The position numbers were made by a program, and so were the translations under genes. Of a stretch of DNA of 64,000 nt, positions 1 to 12,530 are shown piece by piece (within the stretch, counting starts at the first letter, position 1; the number at the start of each line of letters is the position of its first letter). The notes under the pieces are model-generated. The model saw nothing but the letters and a program-made list of their open reading frames with translations, had not been told where the DNA came from and made no database searches. Source of the DNA: Diogma glabrata (Eukaryota > Arthropoda > Insecta > Diptera > Cylindrotomidae); assembly GCA_963693315.1 (NCBI GenBank), contig OY856188.1, positions 270,687,114-270,751,113 on the forward strand, read 5' to 3'.

Positions 1-750
1 GAAGCTCATTTGAATTCGCTAGATGCAGTTGTAACGACGTCAAAATTAATACGAAATGAATTTTTTTTTTGAATTATATAGGTACCGCATCATATGTGAC
101 AGGAATTACTGTATAACTAACGCACATGCTTGCCAAGTAGCTGAACTGAATCCTGTACCAGATGAAGAAACTCAATGTTAGTTGCATGTCTTACTTAATT
201 AACTATCCCACAACAGCTCAACGTTTGGACTACGCTAATGCGATTCCTGCGCCACTAAATCCTTTGAGAACACTTAAAAAAATAAGCCGAAGCTATAAGA
301 TCGAGGAGGACAAAACAGAATTTCATCTACTTTGTGCGCTTGTGCAATACTGGCCTCTTGTCGAAACAATTATTTTACAATGCACAAGGTTCTGAGCAAC
401 GTTAAAATTAAAGTTAAACTTTTATCACTTACATGCTAAAATGAAGTATAGAATATTGTTTTAAAAGTTTTGTTACGAAGTTGTTGTCCCCGTAAAAATT
501 CATTTATCCGAACAACTTTCTTTCGAAAGAATTAACGCGATCAATACAACTTATCGTCTTTTTATTTATATAATTCTCAACCCTGTTTGCAATGATTTTG
601 TTTCCATCAGTTGCTGTCTCATTGTTGTTGATTCAAATTTTTTTTTGTTATATGTACATGGATATTTTGTATTGGAAAGACAGTTAATGAAAATACTCAA
701 ACGCTTAAAGAGCTTAAAAAAAATTTGATATAAATAGTTGTATTGCTATT
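1..750. other. AT-rich segment with one unassigned short ORF
   Basis: The only sizeable open frame is a 77-codon plus-strand ORF at 162-395, with moderately balanced codons in its first two thirds. I recognise no domain in it, and stops in all frames upstream mean it is either a short exon fragment, pseudogenic or chance. A polypyrimidine-poor AG sits near position 80. The rest (396-750) is AT-rich with no gene. Confidence 0.2.
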
Positions 751-881
751 TGTTTGAATTATTTTGATTATTTTTATGCAACAATCGCAGAGACCAAAGG
801 GGCAACATTTTTTTCATATATAACTCGTATTACTTTTTGCTTAGATTATTTTGATTACTTTTATACAACAATCGCCCGGAC
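751..881. repeat. Imperfect direct duplication of about 45 bp
   Basis: Positions 751-795 and 834-881 share the core ATTTTGATTA(T/C)TTTTAT(G/A)CAACAATCGC, read directly from the sequence. It is two copies only, and the second runs straight into the dispersed repeat that starts at 881. Confidence 0.5.
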
Positions 882-1058
882 TAGCCCTGATCAGAATGAT
901 AAACTTTTTTAAAGTTTAAAATTTTCTCATTGGTTCGAAACTAGATCGGTCGAAAATTGTTTGGATTGCAAAAAGTTTCATAATTTGCACCATAATTTTT
1001 TAGATTCAGTTCTTATATTATTCTTGATGGGAGATTTTCCATCGGAGATTTTCCATCT
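881..1058. repeat. Dispersed repeat, copy A
   Basis: The segment from CTAGCCCTGAT to the doubled GAGATTTTCCATC is nearly identical to 44426-44565, and its 3' part is present inverted at 44208-44272. The last ~20 bp are locally duplicated (GGAGATTTTCCATC twice). It has no coding capacity. The direct plus inverted arrangement of the same end at 44.2-44.6 kb suggests a non-autonomous element whose ends are inverted repeats. Confidence 0.6.
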
Positions 1059-2985
1059 GAATTAAGTGTTAAAAAACTATGCTGTTGGATGAAACTCATG
1101 CAAAAAGCATGAAATATTACCTTTGCCGAAATATACCAAATTTTTCTAAAAAAAAATATATAACAATACTATAAGTGCTGGTGTGTAAAAAATACTAGAA
1201 GAAACCTAAGTAAACACTATAAAAACCGTACAGAAGGAAGAAAATAATGTATCAAAAAATATGTACATAGAAATTTCAACAACGAAAAACAAAAATCTAA
1301 ATTATGTGCTGCTAAAAGCTTTTGGCATAAATTTTATATTTTTTGTGCTTTAAGAGCATAAGAAAATTGAAAAATAAAAATTACAAAATAAAATGAAGTA
1401 AATTAAATTTTAACTCAATTTCCACAAGCATTAGTGTAAACGTATTATTTTTTTTATGTCAGGATAATGAACTTTTTCAAATTCTGATTTGGATCTATTT
1501 TTTCATGTAATACATTTAAACAATAGGTTTAACTAGTTGAATAATATGTTATAATTTGATTTCTCTCCGTTTAAAAGCTTCTACGCTAAGTAAAGAACTT
1601 TTATAAGAAACAAAATATTAAATTTCACAAAAATGATGTTTTGAAAAAACACATCTAACATATAAACGTATAAAACACATCTAACGTATAAAACATTGTC
1701 ACATCAGCAATATTACGGTAATATCCCTGAAATAAATTAACGAAACATCATCGTCAGTTGAATGCTAAATTAACTTTAATATTTAAATAATATTACATCG
1801 AATCTAACAATTTAATAAAATAAATTCTGAATAAGCAAAATTTGAGCTAGCTAAGGGATGCAATGACTATATAAAAAAGACATCGAAAACATAAATTTGG
1901 AAACAAGTCAAACTTTTATTGAAAACCAGAGAAATGAGTAGCCACACATCTTGAAAAATGACAAATAAGCTGAAATATGTGACCATAACATGCAACGATC
2001 TAAAATTTGAGTTTAATCGACCCACGGGTCTAGAAATGGCAGCTCACTTCGTGGGAATTTTGGTTCTGTATGAAAAACTTGTAGTTTCAGGGGCTTTTTT
2101 GATTTGCGGCCAATTAGATGTAGCATTCGTTTATTTTTGGCTAATTTTGATTAAATAGATATCCAGAGTTATGAAAACAAACACCAAAAACAAACGGGCA
2201 AATTGAATAATTAAAAAAATTATTATATTTTTTTAATATTTTTGGTTTGCCTTGTTTCATGTCGGCTTACTGGAATTTAAATTAATTTTTTTATAATATT
2301 AAGAAAATTATGAAAAATTATTATTTTCAAATGTAAGTCAAATGATTAAATTGTTTGATTTTTGATTTTTTTCTTTCAAAAAATTAAATTTCGCTCTAGG
2401 GATGACACAGGGTGGCGGAAAAGTTTTAGGGGTTTTTAATTAATATTTTCACTTGAATGTTTGGAATTAAATTTATCGTCAGAGAGATTATATTTGCAAC
2501 TAATCATATGACAACTATCTACTTAAAAAGAAATTAAACTAATTAAACAAAAGTTGGCAAAACCGAAAAACTATTAAAAAGGAGAAATAATTGCTTTCTT
2601 AAATTAAACTTAAAATGATCATAAACGTAAGGAGTAACACAAGGTGGGCGGTGATAGAAAAAATTTACATTATCAAAAAACCAAAAACAGAAAAGAAACA
2701 AACCTTACAGGTATTAATAGACATAAATAGGGGCTTAACTTTATGGTGCTTGAACTAACTTAAATAGTTCTGATGTTATGATGTTTTGCCTCTCCTCACA
2801 ATTCATTATCTTTTGTTTATATATTTCTATATACGTCTCATATCGATCCAATTCCCAACTTCGAAAACAAAAATGGAAATTATACTTTACTATTTTAAAA
2901 TAATTCTTTACTGATGTTTGAGAACGACTGGACATTTAAAATTATTATTTATGGCACAATAAATTAAGTAAAAAACTATTTTTTC
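1059..2985. other. AT-rich noncoding stretch
   Basis: Long A and T runs, no splice-framed coding exon seen. A 66-codon open frame at 1958-2158 (plus) and a 64-codon one at 2741-2935 (minus) have AT-driven composition and no recognisable motif, so I do not call them genes. Confidence 0.4.
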
Positions 2986-4340
2986 CCAAATTTTGAGTTT
3001 TGACTTTTTTTTGGGAAAACTTGAATAACTTGGTGCAAACTGCACCAATATTCGTATCTTTTAGCTTAAAAGAAAGAAAATTGAAGCAACTATAGGCTCC
3101 AAGAAATTAAAAAAATTAGTGTCTTTATTTGTTCAAAATTTATGGTGTTGAAAATGGAAAAATTTAAAAAAAACGTGAATTTTTCGTATTTTTTCAACTT
3201 TTTTCGACTGTAACTTCCAGAACCCTTAACGGATTTTTACAAAATATAACTCAAAATGTTTGTTGGCATATTTTCTATGCACCTGTTTTATTAATATATT
3301 TAATTTGTTTGTTTTGTAAAATATGAGACCCGAAAACCGAAACAACATTTTTGATCACCAAAAAATTTGGTTTTTCGTGAATATCTCAAAAACAAGAGCT
3401 AAAAAAAAATGAATATGATATTCGTGTTCAGGAGGTTCTAATCTATAAGAAAAGATGGGTTTTATTTCGGGATATTTTTCTTGTAAACTAGTGTTGTTAA
3501 CTAGATCTTAATCTAAGGCATAAGTTAACTATAAATTATTCTAATGACACATTTAACAAACAGGATTTTTTTGTTTCTAATCTTTATGTTAACAAAACCA
3601 ATGTTTTGTTAACAATGTTTTACTTTCACTAAAGTAACTTTTACCAAAAATGGCTTTTAAATATTTATGAAATAATTTTACTAACGTCACAATCAAACGT
3701 GTTGTTTAAAACAAAAAAAATTGATGAGCACACAAATTCAAAAAAAAAAAAAAAATTAGCACATTACAGTTCTCAGCATGAATAACACAAAAAAAAATTA
3801 GTTTTACGAGAACGCCATTTTGCTTCAAGGCAATGGTGTGGAGTTATCATTTATAACCTCAATGAACAGACGCTCCCTTATTACGTCATTCAATGAATGT
3901 ATTTGGCATCTTGTATCAATCACTTCTCATGTGAAGTAATATGCCTATATCGGTATTATATTGTTGGCCAAAAATTCGCCCGTTCACTGATTTCAGTTCT
4001 GCTGAGGATTGAATAAATTAAATCTATTTTTTTTATTCTAATTTACCTTATTCCATTGAAAAAAGATTGAATGTCCACCATTGGAGGTATCGTTATCCAC
4101 GTACTCAACAACTAACTGTGCAGAATACTATCGTCTTCCCCACTCACAAGCGCCTTCTCGAATTTCGGAGGTACACCAGCTCTAGATTAACTCAACCAAC
4201 AATTATCCTACACTTAAATCCCGGAACACAGTCACTATGAAGTTTTTGTTTTCCTCAAACCTCCAACTAGTCACAAAATCATGACAGCTTCAACTCATAC
4301 ACGTCAAAAGAAAAAAATCCAATAAGAGAGGCCTCTGTGG
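2986..4340. other. Noncoding, possibly decayed repeat sequence
   Basis: 2986-3480 is a homopurine/homopyrimidine-rich stretch (runs of A and T broken by short CG-containing words), a style typical of decayed noncoding insect repeats. 3830-4340 is less AT-rich than its neighbours, but all frames are broken by stops. A tract of 15 A occurs near 3740. No gene is supported. Confidence 0.35.
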
Positions 4341-4355
4341 TTGAGTTTTCGTATT

Positions 4356-4440
4356 TATAGTTGATGGAAAAGATAAAGGTCGATTTCAACGATAAAAATA
4401 TAATGATCAGTTTTTTTGATTTATGTTTCCATCAACTATG
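4356..4440. repeat. Short inverted repeat (hairpin)
   Basis: ATAGTTGATGGAAA at 4357-4370 is the reverse complement of TTTCCATCAACTAT at 4426-4439. The loop is AT-rich. It could be the remains of a small fold-back element; there is no evidence for an RNA gene. Confidence 0.45.
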
Positions 4441-4502
4441 TGTACCCATTAAAAAGTTGTTTAACTTTTTTCATTTTTGTTTGTTTGAACTCATTTCACC
4501 AT

Positions 4503-4735
4503 AACAATACTAGTAATCGTTGAATAGAATTGTAAACGATGAAAACGGCAATACTAGCAGTAATAATCATCGAATTTATAAATATTTACATGCAATTGTG
4601 AACGATGAAAATATGTACATGCAATTGTGAACGATGACAAACAACAATACTAGCAATCAATGAATATAATTGCAAAAGATGAAAACAGCAATACTAGTAA
4701 TCGTTGGATATAATTGTAAACGATGAAACAGCAGT
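4503..4735. repeat. Minisatellite, period about 45 bp
   Basis: Repeated words CAATACTAG(T/C)AATC, GAATATAATTG and AACGATGAAAAC recur four to five times in the same order with substitutions and partial units. The array is degenerate, so it is not a recent expansion. Confidence 0.6.
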
Positions 4736-4849
4736 ACTAAGACAAATGAAGGACGAAAACTTCATCAATTACAGTTGCATTATTTTGAAATTATTATTTT
4801 AACTTATTAAACTATCAACAATTATTTAACTTATTAACATCGATTTGTT

Positions 4850-5204
4850 TTTAAAAAATATATTCATCGTGGAACATAATCCACGTGTGAATCACTTAAT
4901 TTGTTTTGCTCCAACTTAATCCAGTTTAAAAGAAGCATTTTACAAATTGTTAAATTAAATTAAACTAATATTATTTTCTTATATATTTTAAGTTCTAATA
5001 TTATTTATTTTATCTTGTGTTAAACATACTTGGTTTACTACATTAACATTATCTTTTTATAAACTAAATTTAAACTTTTTATTGTAATTTTTTATATTAT
5101 TTTTTAAATATTGTCTTTAATTTGTATTACTTTTATAACTAGTATGTTACTGGAAATATTTCCGTTTGCTAGTATTTAAATTGAAATAAATAAATAAATA
5201 AATA
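4850..5204 (+). mobile_element. Possible 5'-truncated LINE 3' end with AAAT-repeat tail
   Basis: An AT-rich noncoding block ends in about five tandem AAAT units (5181-5204), which contain overlapping AATAAA signals. A 3' end made of simple TAAA repeats is typical of several insect non-LTR retrotransposon families. No coding sequence remains upstream, so the assignment rests only on the tail. Confidence 0.3.
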
Positions 5205-5210
5205 TCTGGT

Positions 5211-5292
5211 TGAAGAAGAGTTTTGACTCACTTAAATTCTAAATGTAGAAGAGACGTGAGTCACTTAAATTCTAAATGAAGAAGAGATTATT
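5211..5292. repeat. Tandem duplication, about 40 bp, two copies
   Basis: GAAGAAGAG followed by TCACTTAAATTCTAAATG is present twice in a row with few differences. Confidence 0.6.
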
Positions 5293-6340
5293 ACACAGAA
5301 AATTCTTACTTAAATACCAAAATTCACACATGTCGACAACTGTCAGATGTCAAAACACAAAAACTATCATCAATCAAAGAATATGTTTCCAAATGCATCC
5401 AAAATATTGTGTAAATTAATTGTCAACACCGACAGTTCTCGTAGTATATCCAACAATGAAAGGTAAGTTAAATTAATATATTTTCAATATTGAATTTTAA
5501 ATCTAAACTAATAACTTATGAACTAATGATTTAATCATGTTTTTGATGCATTCCATACTATTAGAGAGGAAATAGTGACAAGAAGGGTAATGTCAAGATG
5601 AGTGAACTTCAGACAGGTTTTTAAATGTAATTCTTGGATTCGCTCGTGTACATTTGATCAGTTCAGTCGATTTTCAGTTTTAGTCCGACAATTGGAAAGC
5701 TTATAAAATGTAACTAAAATAATAAAGATGATTAAAGTGAAATAATTTTGTGAAATTTAATTTAGTATTAAAGATTAAAAGAAAATAAAAGGAAATAATA
5801 TTATTAAATATTATACATGTTGTATCCGATTAACGCAATCAAGAGAAAAATATTACAAAACAACGTGACAAATGGCGGGCGAATTTTAGAAATCCTTAAA
5901 ATTAAGCAATCATCGCGATCATAGTCAAGTATGCATGACTGCAGGTGTATTTATCATATACACTGTATCTTAAACCAAAGTTAAAGCCAAACATAACCAC
6001 CTGGTATCAAATATCCGCCGAAAAACTTGCTGACAGTAATCATACACAATACATGCAGCCTCATCATTTTTGTGAATATTCTCAATAATCTCAAACATCG
6101 CAGAGTTTCCACATAAATCTATTATTTTTGCAAACTATATCAAACTAAAAACTATACGGGAAATATTTAAAAATAATACGAAGAAAAAATAAAGGAATAC
6201 AGAAACTTCACGATTACATCAGCACTGTACCACTTTTGCACACAACTTCACTGTACAACTTTGGGAAATAATAACAACACATAACTTTGAGATAAGCAGG
6301 ATTATACAAAATACAATTCACGTTAACTTACAGATGGTAA
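5293..6340. other. Noncoding stretch
   Basis: No long frame or recognisable domain. A perfect splice-donor consensus follows an ATG at 5456 (ATGAAAG|GTAAGT), but two codons alone cannot support an exon. 5640-5740 is slightly more GC-rich without coding structure. Confidence 0.35.
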
Positions 6341-6344
6341 CATT

Positions 6345-6735
6345 AATAACATTAATATTAATCAAGAATTGTCTTCCAATAATCAATCAAATATAACAGA
6401 TCAAATTATTTTATTTTGAATTGCGCTCTGGTTCATGAATAATTTTCTACATATAATCATCAATCTATCACAACCATTTGGATGTTGATAATTGAAGTAT
6501 CAGAGTCAACAACATCAATATCAACCTATACCTATATCAACCTATATGTTTCATCATTTCTGGATCAAATCTATCAATTCGGGATATAGATGATTTTATT
6601 ATATAGCAGCAAGTTTTATATTAATCAAGAATCGCCATCTAATAATCAATATACAACATCTTCGGATGATAATAAATTATCTTTGAATGTTCATTATTTT
6701 TGGATGTCAACAATTGAATATCAGGTATTCTTAAT
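6345..6735. repeat. Degenerate tandem duplication, period about 255 bp
   Basis: ATTAATCAAGAAT followed by AATAATCAAT occurs at about 6357 and 6612, and TTTGGATGT(T/C) with AATTGAA(G)TATCAG occurs at about 6477 and 6695. Two diverged copies of the same unit lie head to tail. Confidence 0.45.
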
Positions 6736-6895
6736 TGTCCTTAGGACATAGTAACTCAATAACTTATAATTATGTTTCGGATTGGTTTTTGTGAACAATT
6801 AAGCTTAAGTACATATTGGAAATCACTTGAATTTTGCAATTCGAAATAACTTTTCATTTTCTCTAAAATTCCTTTAGAAAAAATTTTGTTGTGTT

Positions 6896-6982
6896 CCGTG
6901 TTAGGATTCGAACTACATTCATCAGAGACACATTGTTCAAATCCCATGTGTCTTACACAACTTAGCCAAAGCGGCGATGACG
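6896..6982 (-). ncRNA. tRNA-like (Ser/Leu-type) segment, probable SINE head
   Basis: Read on the minus strand, the segment has a box A-like TGGCTAAGTTG, paired CACAT/ATGTG flanking a loop that contains TTTGAAC, a long variable arm, and a good box B (AGTTCGAATCC). The anticodon loop is too long and the T stem is imperfect, so it is not a working tRNA. tRNA-derived SINEs start this way. The sequence continuing toward lower coordinates would be the SINE body. No second copy is visible in the window. Confidence 0.45.
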
Positions 6983-7830
6983 AAACATATTTTAATTTTG
7001 ATGTTGTCTATATTTCCTAACCAAAAATATAACAACATATTGACTTTACGTCAGATATTAAGTTTCGCATTGATTGGCAACAATCAATAATGACTTTACA
7101 CTCGTGACTTAGGATGTTGATTAGAATGTTGACTTAGATGTTGACGAAATATTCTCTCATCCTATGAATTCACACATCGTAATATCTAGAAATTTAATAC
7201 AAAAAATATCAAAGAATTATAATTATGTAATATTGTTCACGGACTTTTTTTATATTACTTAAAATGATTCTAATAATAATATAAATAGATGATCCATAAT
7301 TAACTTATATACATTATAGGGTGCATATCGTTCTAATTTTTTTTAAGTTGTCAATCTGTAGTCCGCACTAAGTGAATTAGTGCCCTGGTTTAAATTATTG
7401 AAATAATAACTGCAATGTAATTGTTTCAAAATATATTTTATATATAATTAAACAAATTATATAAATATTACATCAAAACATTTTTCTAAAATATATAGGG
7501 TATTATTTCACCAATTTACCAACTATCCTTTCATGTCTTAAGATAACTCTCATTCTAAAATACAACTCAGATAGATCTAACTACTCCACAGCAACACAGC
7601 TTATTAAGCTTTTTAATGTATTGATATATCATATGTCCTTTAACACCTTTTCTTTTAATTAAGAACTTAAGTGTTTTCGAATTTCTAAAGCCACTTTCAA
7701 TACTCTTCCCTCCATTAATTGAATGATTTGAAGATTTGTTAATATTGAAATATTCACCTCCTTAACAATACATTACATTCTTTGTTGGCCGATCTATCTA
7801 ATATTATAACTTACCTGTATAAAACACTTG
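6983..7830. other. Noncoding leader upstream of the I-type LINE
   Basis: AT-rich, no coding frame. It includes a small GCACTAA/TTAGTGC hairpin near 7365. Part of this stretch may be the 5' untranslated region of the LINE whose gag begins at 7831, but no 5' boundary or target-site duplication could be placed. Confidence 0.3.
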
Positions 7831-9322
7831 ATGGATAAAATCAGGAAAAGCAAAAGATACGACATGAAAAAAGTATCTAATAAAAAAATTAAAGTAAATG
7901 ATAAAGATGAAAATGATATTTCTTCTTCAATGGAATCCATTATAATAACCGACAATAATGATTGTTATGACCTACCAGAGTTTATGGATAATGACAGCTC
8001 TTCAGAGACAGACCAAACAATAGAAAAACACCTAGGACCTATAGATGTTCATTCTGTTAATGATAACACCCTGAATGACTACATTAATTCAAAAATTCCG
8101 GACAATACCGAGGCTGTCAACACCAATAAATACTATCCAGGTGATACCGGGCCCTATGCCCTGTTTATGGAGGGCAACTCAATTGATGACATATCCATGT
8201 CCATATACCTCAAAAAATTAAATCTCGGATATATATCAGAAATTTATCAAATGAACAAAACAAGAATCAGAGTGACAGCCAGAGACTGAATCACTGCCAA
8301 CAACATAATCGAACATTTTAAAGACAATAAAGAATACAACACTTACATACCTTCTTCCTTCATAGAAAGAAACTAAAGGCATAGTTAGATTTATATCTCA
8401 AAACTTATCAATTGATAACTTATTGAAGGAACTCAACCCATTAGACAGAATTTGTAAAATCAACAGACTCACTAAATGGAATTCAGAACTCGGAACTGCT
8501 GAAAACACATCCTCATTAGTTATAACTTTTCGGAAAAGTTCTCTCCCAGAACACATATTCATCTCAAATGTTAAAAGAACAGTTTTTCCTTACATCTTCA
8601 AACCATTATTGTGCTATAACTGTCTTATATATGGTCACGCTGCTACTTACTGCAGAGGGAAAACTAGATGTGCTAACTGTACTGAACAAGACCATCTAAT
8701 AGATGACTGCTCTAATAAAGCTCTATGCTTCTACTGCAATAAGCAATACAAAACAAACCATCCTGATTGCATTGAGTATGAATCTCAAAAAAAAATCAAG
8801 GAATTGATGATAACTAAAAAAATGACATACAAAGAAGCCAGACTTTCAATATCTTCTATAATACCTGAACATAACTCGAACTCATCACCGTCTTCTATTC
8901 TCAATAAGACTACCAATAAAATTGAATACTCCAATTCACTAATCAACTATTCCAAAAAACAAAAACAATATATGACTATTATTTTCAGAGATAATGAAAA
9001 ACTTAAAATAGAAAATGCAAAGTTGAAAAATATGCTAAGCGAATATAGTGAAACGATCAATGACAGGAAGACTTTCAAGGAAACACGTAAGAAGGAAAAT
9101 GACTCCTTAAGAGCGGAAATTGATGAAATTAAAAATAAACACATAGAAGTATTGTTACTGGTAAAAGATACACTAGATATAGGAAACAACTTTGTCAACC
9201 TTAGTTATGATGACCCCAACAAAGACTTAACAACTACAAATTTGTTTGATAATCTAAAGAAATTGGAAAACTTGTTGTCCTTACACACCGTAGACTCAAT
9301 AAACACCATAATTAGCATCTAG
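7831..9322 (+). pseudogene. Gag-like ORF1 of an I-type LINE, broken
   Basis: This is the nucleic-acid-binding ORF1 protein of a non-LTR retrotransposon, which packages the element RNA. The N-terminal third (from ATG 7831) is acidic and polar. It is followed by an RRM/PRE_C2HC-type region and then three cysteine knuckles: CYNCLIYGHAATYC, CANCTEQDHLIDDC and CFYCNKQYKTNHPDC. After these comes the conserved basic stretch (KKIKELMITKKMTYKEARLS) seen in I and Jockey-group ORF1 proteins, then a coiled-coil-like C-terminal tail up to 9322. The frame is interrupted by a TGA at 8287-8289 and a frameshift near 8373, after which the open frame runs unbroken to 9322. The element's pol region begins about 140 bp downstream. 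Confidence 0.8.
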
Positions 9323-9461
9323 AACATTAACTCCAACTCGAATAACAACCCTATTTAATATACCTTCCACAACCATCGATATATGAAACAGTTTACTGAT
9401 TTCCTCTAATCTAATCTATCAATTGTCTTTTTATGTTTCACTATTTTTTACATATCAGATA

Positions 9462-10450
9462 ATGCCTTTAAACATTATACAAATCAATATTAGAAGTTTG
9501 AAGAGGAATAGAACTGAGCTAGAACATTTTTTACTAATTGAGAACATAGATGTAGCCTTTTTATCTGAAACCTGGTCCCATTCAAATGACAAAAACAAAA
9601 TGAAAGGATACACTTACATCCTAAAACATAGAAGTGATGGATACGGGGGGGTTGGTTTCATAATTAAGAACAACATCATTATAAAGGAAATTAACAAGCA
9701 ATGGAATTATGACACTCTCGAAGTATTAAACATTAAAATATCTGATCTCAATGACTACCTTTTCTTTCCCTACCTTTTATGCACCTCCTAACATAAATAA
9801 TCAGATCCTGAAATCTAAATTCAGTCAGTTACTTAATCTTAACAGCTGCTACAATTCTATTATCCTGGGGGACATCAATGCCCACCACTACTTATGGGAA
9901 AATTGCAGTAATCCTGATTCAAAAGGCATATTCGTGGTTGACATAATATCCAATTCTAGCTTTGTCATCCTAAATGATGGAAGTCACACCAGATTCGGTA
10001 GCTTGAATTTCTCTTCTGCCATCGACATTTCACTAGTTTCTCAAATCTAGTTAATAAGTTTTCCTGGGATATTATCCATAATAACATTGGAACTTCCGAC
10101 CATTTACCAATATTAATTAGATATACCGACGCTTTCACTAAGTGCCAATTCAATAAAAAAAAACTCAACATGGTTAAGATCATCGAAGATATATCAAACT
10201 TCAACCCTAATCACTCCTTCGATTTGATAGGCTATGAAGAAGAAATAAAAAAAATCATCAAATAAAACTCGAAAACAATACATAAAAAAAACAAATTCAA
10301 AGCCAAACCTTGGTGGAACTAAAAAATAAAAAGGCTATGGACTATCAAAAAATCAAAATTAAAACTATACAACGTTTATTCAAACATTTTCACTTATTAT
10401 GGGCTAAAAAGAGCCACATGCAAACTAAAAAGAGAAATCAAAATAGCCAA
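9462..10450 (+). pseudogene. I-type LINE pol: apurinic-type endonuclease region, broken
   Basis: From ATG 9462 the frame encodes an exonuclease-endonuclease-phosphatase domain. Visible motifs are INIRSLKRN (N-terminal strand), LSETW (catalytic Glu), GGVGFII, ILGDINAHH (catalytic Asp/Asn), SAIDISLV and TSDHLPIL (catalytic Asp-His). The domain is split over three frames, with shifts near 9760 and 10037. In-frame TAA codons follow at 10263 and 10320. The region after the endonuclease (WTIKKSK... to KKLSWSEF) joins directly onto the open frame from 10455. The nuclease cannot be made as one protein. Confidence 0.8.
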
Positions 10451-10454
10451 AAAA

Positions 10455-12156
10455 TTGTCATGGAGCGAATTCATCAACAATATTGACCCCAACTCTAACC
10501 CGTCTTATATTTGGAAAAAGATAAACTGCTTCTTCAACAAACATAACAACTCAAATATTTTCAATCTAAAAGAGAATGCCGAAAAATTCATGAACTTATA
10601 CTTCGAGAATAACCCCATTGTCCTTAATGATCGCTTTTGCCCACATTCTACTAAATTATTAATCAACAACACTCCAATAGCTGAGGTAAATGTCTTGAGG
10701 ATTTTGGGTTTTTATTTCGATAGAAATTTGAATTTCAAAAAGCACCACACAATAATGAAAGAGAAATGCAAAACCATTCTCAATACCATTAAGATATTCT
10801 CCAATAAAAAATATGGAGCTCATCCATCCTCATTAATAAACATCCATAAATGCTTAATAATAAATAGAATAATGTATAGTGCTTTTATCTCATTCAATCC
10901 CTCACATTTCAACATACTACAAATAATTGTAAATAGCAGCTTAAGAATATGTTTGGGACTCCTAAATAGTACGCCTATCACGGCTATAATAGCAGAAGCA
11001 GGAGACCTTCCAATCAATTTAAAAATCGAAAGCTATATATACAAGTATATTTCTAATCAAATTTATAATGACACACCAATCGGTAAACTAATCACATCAA
11101 ACTGTCATTTAAAATTTTTCAATCTTATCTATAATAAATATAGATTTCTTATAAATAAAGTCTCATCATTATCTCACTTAAATATTGATCTTCATTCTCT
11201 TCCTTCAAGTTTGAGGATAGACACATCACTACATGAATTGTTTAAAAAAAAAGATTTTTTTGACTTGTATAATAAAAATAGGATATGCAATTCTTTTATC
11301 GATAACTATTCACACACTGACAGTTGTTTCACTGACGGATCTCAAAACGAGATAGGTAATGGCATCGGTATATACAATGAATATGACAAATCAACTGTCT
11401 CTTTATCAATTGTTGAAAAAATTTCAATTAAATCACTTGAAATCTTGGCCATTCTTGAATCTATTAATCTAGCCCTAAATTCTAATATATCTCATCTAAC
11501 CATCTTTACAGACTCTCTGAGTTCTTGTATATCATTATCCAAACTCTTCAACTTTGAAAACAAATATTATGAAAAACTCAAAGCTTCACTGATCTTAACC
11601 AATGATATTAACATCACAATATGTTGGATCCCTAGTCACTCTAACATTCAAGGCAATGATTATGCAGACGCGACTTCCAAACTGGGGACTTCATCCAACA
11701 ATATCATGAAGATAAAAACACCTCCAGATGAATCAGTCAAACTTCATAATAACCTTCTTTACAATCAATGGCAAATCAATTTTATTGAAAAAACCAAAAC
11801 TAAAAGGCATTACTCATGGTTTCAACATAAACTACATAATAAATAAGAAGCCATGGTTTCACAAACTAAAATTAAACTCTAACCTTATAAGGAAAATTAA
11901 TAGGTTAAGAACAGGTCACTGCTATGATAAGAAATATTATAAATTAATAAAGGTTATAGATGATGATAACTGTGAAATATGTAATACTATAGAGAGTTCG
12001 GCTCATTCTCTCATGATTTGTCCCAAATACTCCTTCACAAGATCCAAATACTCCTGTTTGAATAATCTAAATTTAAATGACATCTTTATGTCCCACAACG
12101 TTACCTACTTGAAAGACATTATTGAATTCCTCAAAGAAATCAATATGGAAATATGA
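10455..12156 (+). pseudogene. I-type LINE pol 3' half: RT core deleted, RNase H retained
   Basis: A 463-codon open frame (10455-11846) contains the pre-RT linker, then at about 10655 jumps from the linker straight to the thumb region that follows the RT palm (LRILGFYFDRNLNFKKH). All the polymerase motifs, including the FADD/YADD box, are missing, so about 350 residues were lost without breaking frame. A complete RNase HI domain follows at about 11325-11700: FTDGS, the Glu of SLEILAILES, FTDS and the NDYAD Asp. A frameshift near 11836 moves to a second frame ending at 12156 with the C-terminal zinc motif CEIC...H...C. It cannot retrotranspose on its own. Confidence 0.8.
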
Positions 12157-12530
12157 ATAGTGAACCAATTAATTATAGCATTCCTAAATTGGATATTAAA
12201 TCGGGTGGTGACTGGAATGTTCTTCCACAATTTCACAATGACCAAATTGTAAATTCAAATGATATGCATCCTTACACTCGGTGAAGTGATGGTCAAGAAA
12301 CCTAGTTTTATTTCCCATAGAATAGTCAATTCCATCTGCGATTCTATTATCCATTTCGGTATAATAAGAAGAATCATTTATAGTAAACATTATCATTTAT
12401 AGTAAGAAGTAAAGGGCCATTAAAGTAAAGAACCATTTATAGAATCATTTATAAGAAATGAATCATTTATAGTAAACATTAATATCAAGTCTAAAAGAAT
12501 CATTTATAGTAAACATTAATATCAAGTCTC
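12157..12530 (+). repeat. Probable 3' UTR of the I-type LINE with tandem repeats
   Basis: After the pol stop the sequence is noncoding. From about 12371 it contains tandem copies of AATCATTTATAGTAAACATT, two of which (12461 and 12498) are joined by AATATCAAGTCT in units of ~38 bp. I-type LINEs often end in short repeats, so the array may mark the element's 3' terminus. No poly(A) is seen. Confidence 0.4.

Noticed and set aside
3880..4340. Possible LTR of a retrotransposon
   Set aside because: No second LTR, no TG...CA ends with duplication, no primer-binding site or pol sequence nearby.
5456..5468. ATG AAA G followed by a perfect GTAAGT donor, as a possible first exon
   Set aside because: Two codons give no protein evidence; such matches are expected by chance in 64 kb.
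6896..6982. Functional tRNA-Ser gene
   Set aside because: Anticodon loop too long, T stem and acceptor stem do not pair; kept only as tRNA-like.
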